Shown here one piece after another: positions 61,221 through 64,000 of a stretch of DNA of 64,000 nt. The DNA is taken from assembly GCA_016650295.1 (NCBI GenBank), contig JAENWA010000068.1, forward strand, positions 121,560 to 185,559. The letters run 5' to 3'. The DNA comes from Desulfuromonadales bacterium (lineage in GTDB: Bacteria; Desulfobacterota; Desulfuromonadia; Geobacterales; Pseudopelobacteraceae). Positions within the stretch are counted from its first letter, which is position 1, and each line of letters begins with the position of its first letter. The position numbers and the translations under genes were made by a program. The notes beneath the pieces were generated by a model that saw only the letters and a list, made by a program, of their open reading frames with translations, had not been told where the DNA came from and ran no database searches.

Positions 61221-61397
61221 TTAGCGACGATACGATTCTATCCACTTAAGCCACAAGTCTTCGTCTATAAGGACTTTACGGCCAATTCTGAGTAGGCATA
61301 GTGAAAAGCTATGATCTGCTCGAAATACCAGCCAGCGAATTGCAGATTCAGAGAAAAATGGGTACTTAGCTGCTGTCTGTTTTACTGTCAAAAACAT
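61221..61397 (-). CDS. Small excisionase/AlpA-like DNA-binding protein
   Basis: 58 residues too short for usual listing, with TAGGAGGC before ATG. The sequence MFLTVKQTAAKYPFFSESAI is the tell-tale start of winged-helix excisionase-like proteins (TVKQTAxxxP.FSexaIR), followed by LRIGRKVLIDEDLWLKWIES, like the IGRKxLIxxxxFxxWL end. Its place, near an integrase, supports the role as recombination directionality factor or regulator. Confidence 0.8.
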   Translation of the reverse strand: MFLTVKQTAAKYPFFSESAIRWLVFRADHSFSLCLLRIGRKVLIDEDLWLKWIESYRR

Positions 61398-61566
61398 TAT
61401 TGCCTCCTATTTATTTCAATAGTCGTTGATTGCCTGTTAATGATCATAATTGCCAATAATGAAATGGACTATCCCCCTTCAGTTAACATGAAGTAGAATG
61501 GTGTGATAATTTAATGCCAATTTTCAGCTTATTATTAATAACTATTAATTTAAGTTTATTGTTATT

Positions 61567-61607
61567 AAAAAAGCCCCTGTCGCTATTTGGCGGGCAGGGG
61601 CTTTTTT
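61567..61607. terminator. Bidirectional rho-independent terminator
   Basis: AAAAAAGCCCCTG and CAGGGGCTTTTTT pair perfectly over 13 bases with a 15-base loop. The A- and T-runs flank the GC stem so that it works in both directions. It lies between the excisionase and the zinc-ribbon gene in a 340-base gap with no other feature. Confidence 0.85.
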
Positions 61608-61738
61608 TACTATAGCTTTACTGAGCGTGTTTGGTAAACGTACTGCTTATTCGATGATAACAGCTAACATGTAACGATTATATATAGTGATTTTAAATTA
61701 TTATTTCAGTCAGAACTGCCTGATTCTTAAACCGCCGT

Positions 61739-62491
61739 TTACTTATTTATTACTCGCTTATATCTGGGTAATTTCCACTCATTATTTTCATCATATGGAA
61801 AAGTTCCAATTAATACTCTTTCTACAAAGATTCTTGCATATTTTCTATGTTCATAAATATCGTCTATTGCTTTTTTAGAATTATAATTAGGTCCGCCTTT
61901 AATTTTAGCAGCAGTAATCTCGTTTGGTAAGTCCAGAGTTTCAGATTTTCCAGCGATCAGCGCCTTTCTCATCACATTCAGTGCTTTGACAGTAATATCT
62001 TTACCAGATGAATCTCGTATTTCACCATATAGTATGGAAATATTAGTTTTATATTTGAGCTTAATTATAGTTTTAATCACTTTTTTTTTAAATTTATCAA
62101 GTTCTTTTACAATTTCGTTAAAATCTTGATGAAGTGGTCTGCAATTAAAATCAAAATATATGGGTGCTAGTAAATCATCTAGTGATAAACTTGGTATAGT
62201 TGAAACTGAATTCAGGTATTCATGTAAATTAAAAGAATCATAGTCATGCTTATAAGGATTTCCCAATTTATAGAACTCAAACATATTCTGAAGAATTTCA
62301 ATAGAATATTTCAGTCTATGCTGGGGTGATGTTTCATTTATTCGATCCATTATATAATTAGGATTAAAAGACCATTGACTGAAAGGCTCCTCTTCATCAC
62401 AAGAGGCACATGGTTCTTGGTCTACGTCCAGAGTACCAAAGACGCAACTTGAGCATTTTTTTTCAACTTTATCTTTGATTTCACTCTCCAT
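61739..62491 (-). CDS. Uncharacterised protein with N-terminal zinc ribbon
   Basis: 250 residues from the ATG at 62491 behind GAGGAG (a TTG at 62512 is possible but unneeded). CSSC...CASC within the first 35 residues forms a zinc knuckle; the remaining 210 residues are helical and acidic/basic (FKKKVIKTIIKLKYKTNISILYG). No family recognised. It starts 11 bases downstream of the integrase stop, so both are made from one transcript. Confidence 0.65.
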   Translation of the reverse strand: MESEIKDKVEKKCSSCVFGTLDVDQEPCASCDEEEPFSQWSFNPNYIMDRINETSPQHRLKYSIEILQNMFEFYKLGNPYKHDYDSFNLHEYLNSVSTIPSLSLDDLLAPIYFDFNCRPLHQDFNEIVKELDKFKKKVIKTIIKLKYKTNISILYGEIRDSSGKDITVKALNVMRKALIAGKSETLDLPNEITAAKIKGGPNYNSKKAIDDIYEHRKYARIFVERVLIGTFPYDENNEWKLPRYKRVINK

Positions 62492-62501
62492 TATTTGCTC
62501 C

Positions 62502-63566
62502 TCAATTTCCAAATATTTTCAAGTTCATTCTCTCAACAACTGACAGTGTATGCTGTTCTGATAAATGAGCATATCTTTTAACCATTTGAAGCGTTTTATG
62601 CCCTAGAACTTCTGCAATTTCTGCCAGAGAAGCATTGTTCATTGCCAGGTAAGAGGCGCAGGTGTGTCGGAGGTCGTGAAAATGAAAATTATCAATCTTT
62701 GCATTCACAATGGCGTTATCCCATGCCACTCGAACAGATATTGATTGATTGCCTTTTACTCCAATACGAGGAAAGACCAGATTTGTATCTATCCGGCGAA
62801 CCTTGGAATATTCCTTGAGTATTCCGCAGGCTTCACCAACGAGAGGAACAGCCCGTGTTTCTCCGTTCTTTGTATCTTTCAAAATCAGACGCCGCTGGTC
62901 AAAAGAAACGTCATCCCATGTAAGCCCCATAATTTCACCGTGCCGCGCTCCGGTAGATATGGCCAGCATGACAATCAAATAAAGCTGCTGATTCCGGCTA
63001 TTCTTGCAGGCTTCAAGCAACCGCGTCCTTTCATCATCAGACAGAAAACGGACGCGGCCTTGAGATTCCTTCTCACGGCTTACCTTGGAAAGCGGGTTCG
63101 TTTCCATCCATCCCCATTCGGTACTTGCCTTGGTAAAAACATGACTCAATGCCGCCATATACCGGTTGGCCGTAGCGCCGCTCCGGATTGTGCCTCGGTA
63201 GGTCGTGCCCTCCAACAATAGTTCTTTACACTCCACCAGAACGGGAGTTGTTATATCCAGGAGGGTCTTGTAACCGATTTGATTTTTCCACCACTCCAGT
63301 TGCGCTTTTTGTTTGTCTTCGCTCTTTGGCTTTTTTGGCAATTCGCTTTTTATGTAACGGTCAACCAAATCAGAGAGGGTGTGCTTCTTGGCCTCAATCG
63401 TTTTGAAGTGTTTGCCTTGGCTAATTGCTGATTCAGTATCTACAGACCAGCGTTTAGCATCAGTGAGCTTTTTGAAGGTCTCTGTCTGGGTAGGGTATCC
63501 CTTCATTCGGATTGTGACCTTGTAGGATGTTCCCTTCTTCCCTTCTCTCTTCGTTATGCTTGCCAT
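62502..63566 (-). CDS. int: Tyrosine integrase/recombinase
   Basis: 354 residues with an N-terminal AP2-type arm-binding segment (SYKVTIRMKGYPTQTETFKKLTDAKRW), SAM-like core-binding domain and catalytic core. Catalytic residues: Arg in TGARHGEIMGL, His-x2-Arg in HFHDLRHTCAS, His in VLGHKT and Tyr in KRYAHLS. Widespread integrase of genomic islands in proteobacteria. Short TTTGGTGCAT repeats lie 140-280 bases upstream, its probable arm sites. Likely drives the element between 43.95 and 63.86 kb. Confidence 0.93.
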   Translation of the reverse strand: MASITKREGKKGTSYKVTIRMKGYPTQTETFKKLTDAKRWSVDTESAISQGKHFKTIEAKKHTLSDLVDRYIKSELPKKPKSEDKQKAQLEWWKNQIGYKTLLDITTPVLVECKELLLEGTTYRGTIRSGATANRYMAALSHVFTKASTEWGWMETNPLSKVSREKESQGRVRFLSDDERTRLLEACKNSRNQQLYLIVMLAISTGARHGEIMGLTWDDVSFDQRRLILKDTKNGETRAVPLVGEACGILKEYSKVRRIDTNLVFPRIGVKGNQSISVRVAWDNAIVNAKIDNFHFHDLRHTCASYLAMNNASLAEIAEVLGHKTLQMVKRYAHLSEQHTLSVVERMNLKIFGN

Positions 63567-63706
63567 TATTAACCCCCTGCAAAAGAATCAACTCTGTGCA
63601 CCAAGCTATATCTAAACACAACAAGAGTCAACAAGGGATATTTAATCACATGAAAACATTATATAACTTACTGTTTATGCTAGTATATATTTACTAATTA
63701 CTATTA

Positions 63707-63850
63707 TTGGTGCGTATTTGGTGCATATGCTGGCAAATTTGGTGCATTTTGGTGCATGAGTACAAAATATTCGTTGGATTGAACGAAGATAAAACAGGAA
63801 GGGGGATATGATGGGTTATTGCTGATTACTGCACCAAAACTGCACCAATT
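63707..63850. repeat. Integrase arm-type repeats TTTGGTGCAT
   Basis: TTGGTGC at 63707, TTTGGTGCAT at 63717, 63738 and 63748, plus two inverted copies (GCACCAAA 63831, GCACCAATT 63842). The same word appears near 44.06 kb. Arrangement and distance from the integrase fit arm-type sites. Confidence 0.65.
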
Positions 63851-63860
63851 TAAATTTTGA

Positions 63861-64000
63861 ATCGGGTAGGAGGCGGGGTCTCCCCCGCCGTCCTCCCACA
63901 CCACCGTACGAACGGTTCCGTATACGGCGGTTCATGATACGCGCTGAAGCCGGTTATACTGACCCTGAAGCGATATCAGACCAAGGTTTTCGAAGTAGGA
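63861..64000 (-). mobile_element. 3' end of a group II intron
   Basis: On the minus strand GAACCGCCGTATACGG...CCGTTCGTACGGTGG forms the domain V hairpin with its AAC bulge region, followed by a domain VI stem ending CTACCCGAT at about 63861. Upstream are the last codons of the intron reverse transcriptase. The rest lies beyond the window edge. Confidence 0.85.
63932..64000 (-). CDS. ltrA: Group II intron reverse transcriptase/maturase, C-terminal end
   Basis: 22 codons running in from the right edge: YFENLGLISLQGQYN then a stop 2 bases before domain V. Matches the C-terminus of bacterial intron-encoded proteins. The part seen carries no catalytic motif. Confidence 0.75.
   Translation of the reverse strand, partial: SYFENLGLISLQGQYNRLQRVS

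Overview
The window reads as accessory DNA of a Gram-negative bacterium, probably a Geobacter-like member of the Desulfuromonadota. This is inferred from style, not from a marker gene: lipoproteins with a poly-Gly stretch after the lipobox, PKD/beta-helix surface proteins, PEGA-SH3 lipoproteins, a sigma-54 regulator and many mobile-element traces. No ribosomal or core metabolic gene is present. Base composition changes sharply between blocks; 3.9-9.7 kb and 45.4-50.7 kb are clearly AT-richer than their surroundings.

Layout, left to right. 1-2 kb: end of a glycan-assembly operon (two glycosyltransferases). 2.1-11.1 kb: an orphan Card1/Can2 (CARF plus PD-(D/E)XK) nuclease, a 567-bp deletion derivative of an IS4-family element, then an AT-rich six-gene operon built round a ParA-like ATPase whose P-loop reads KGGAGR; the operon is closed by a second, truncated copy of the card1 3' end. 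11.2-22.7 kb: two divergent transcription units. Leftward are two membrane proteins. Rightward, behind a good sigma-54 -24/-12 promoter, are an amino-acid-type ABC importer, a protein with faint histidine-kinase-like features, two proteins starting with receiver-like segments, a small protein, and a receiver-like plus sigma-54 AAA+ activator. 22.7-24.8 kb: a frameshifted SLOG-type protein, a helical protein and a methyltransferase. 25.0-37.4 kb: HerA/TraG-type ATPase, ClpP, two surface lipoproteins (one broken by an 8-bp tandem duplication), PP2C phosphatase, a phosphoribosyltransferase interrupted by an in-frame TAG, two Nudix hydrolases, a cyclic-phosphate-processing-like receiver protein and a DUF1848 protein.

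37.4-43.9 kb is the end of an integrative element: a traK/traL/traM-like relaxosome module, a replication-type protein, AlpA, and a P4-type integrase next to a 57-nt 3' fragment of tRNA-Leu(UAA). From 43.95 kb to about 63.86 kb lies what I interpret as a second element inserted in tandem at the same tRNA: HigBA, nucleoside-deoxyribosyltransferase-like sensors, an isopentenyltransferase-like P-loop protein, a DUF5131 Fe-S-type protein, an HNH nuclease and a membrane winged-helix protein separated by an attC-like site, an MmeI-type restriction-modification enzyme, a 19-bp tandem repeat array, a secreted lipase/PKD/beta-helix protein, a RepA-type initiator, an excisionase and a second tyrosine integrase. 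Short TGCACCAA motifs occur at both ends of this block. The right edge runs into the 3' end of a group II intron.

The two best candidates for undescribed systems are the KGGAGR operon (3.86-10.76 kb) and the sigma-54/ABC/receiver operon with its divergent membrane pair (11.2-22.7 kb). The 25-37 kb cluster and the deoxyribosyltransferase/isopentenyltransferase/DUF5131 group (45.4-48.9 kb) come next. All functional statements rest on motif recognition by eye; no database search was run.
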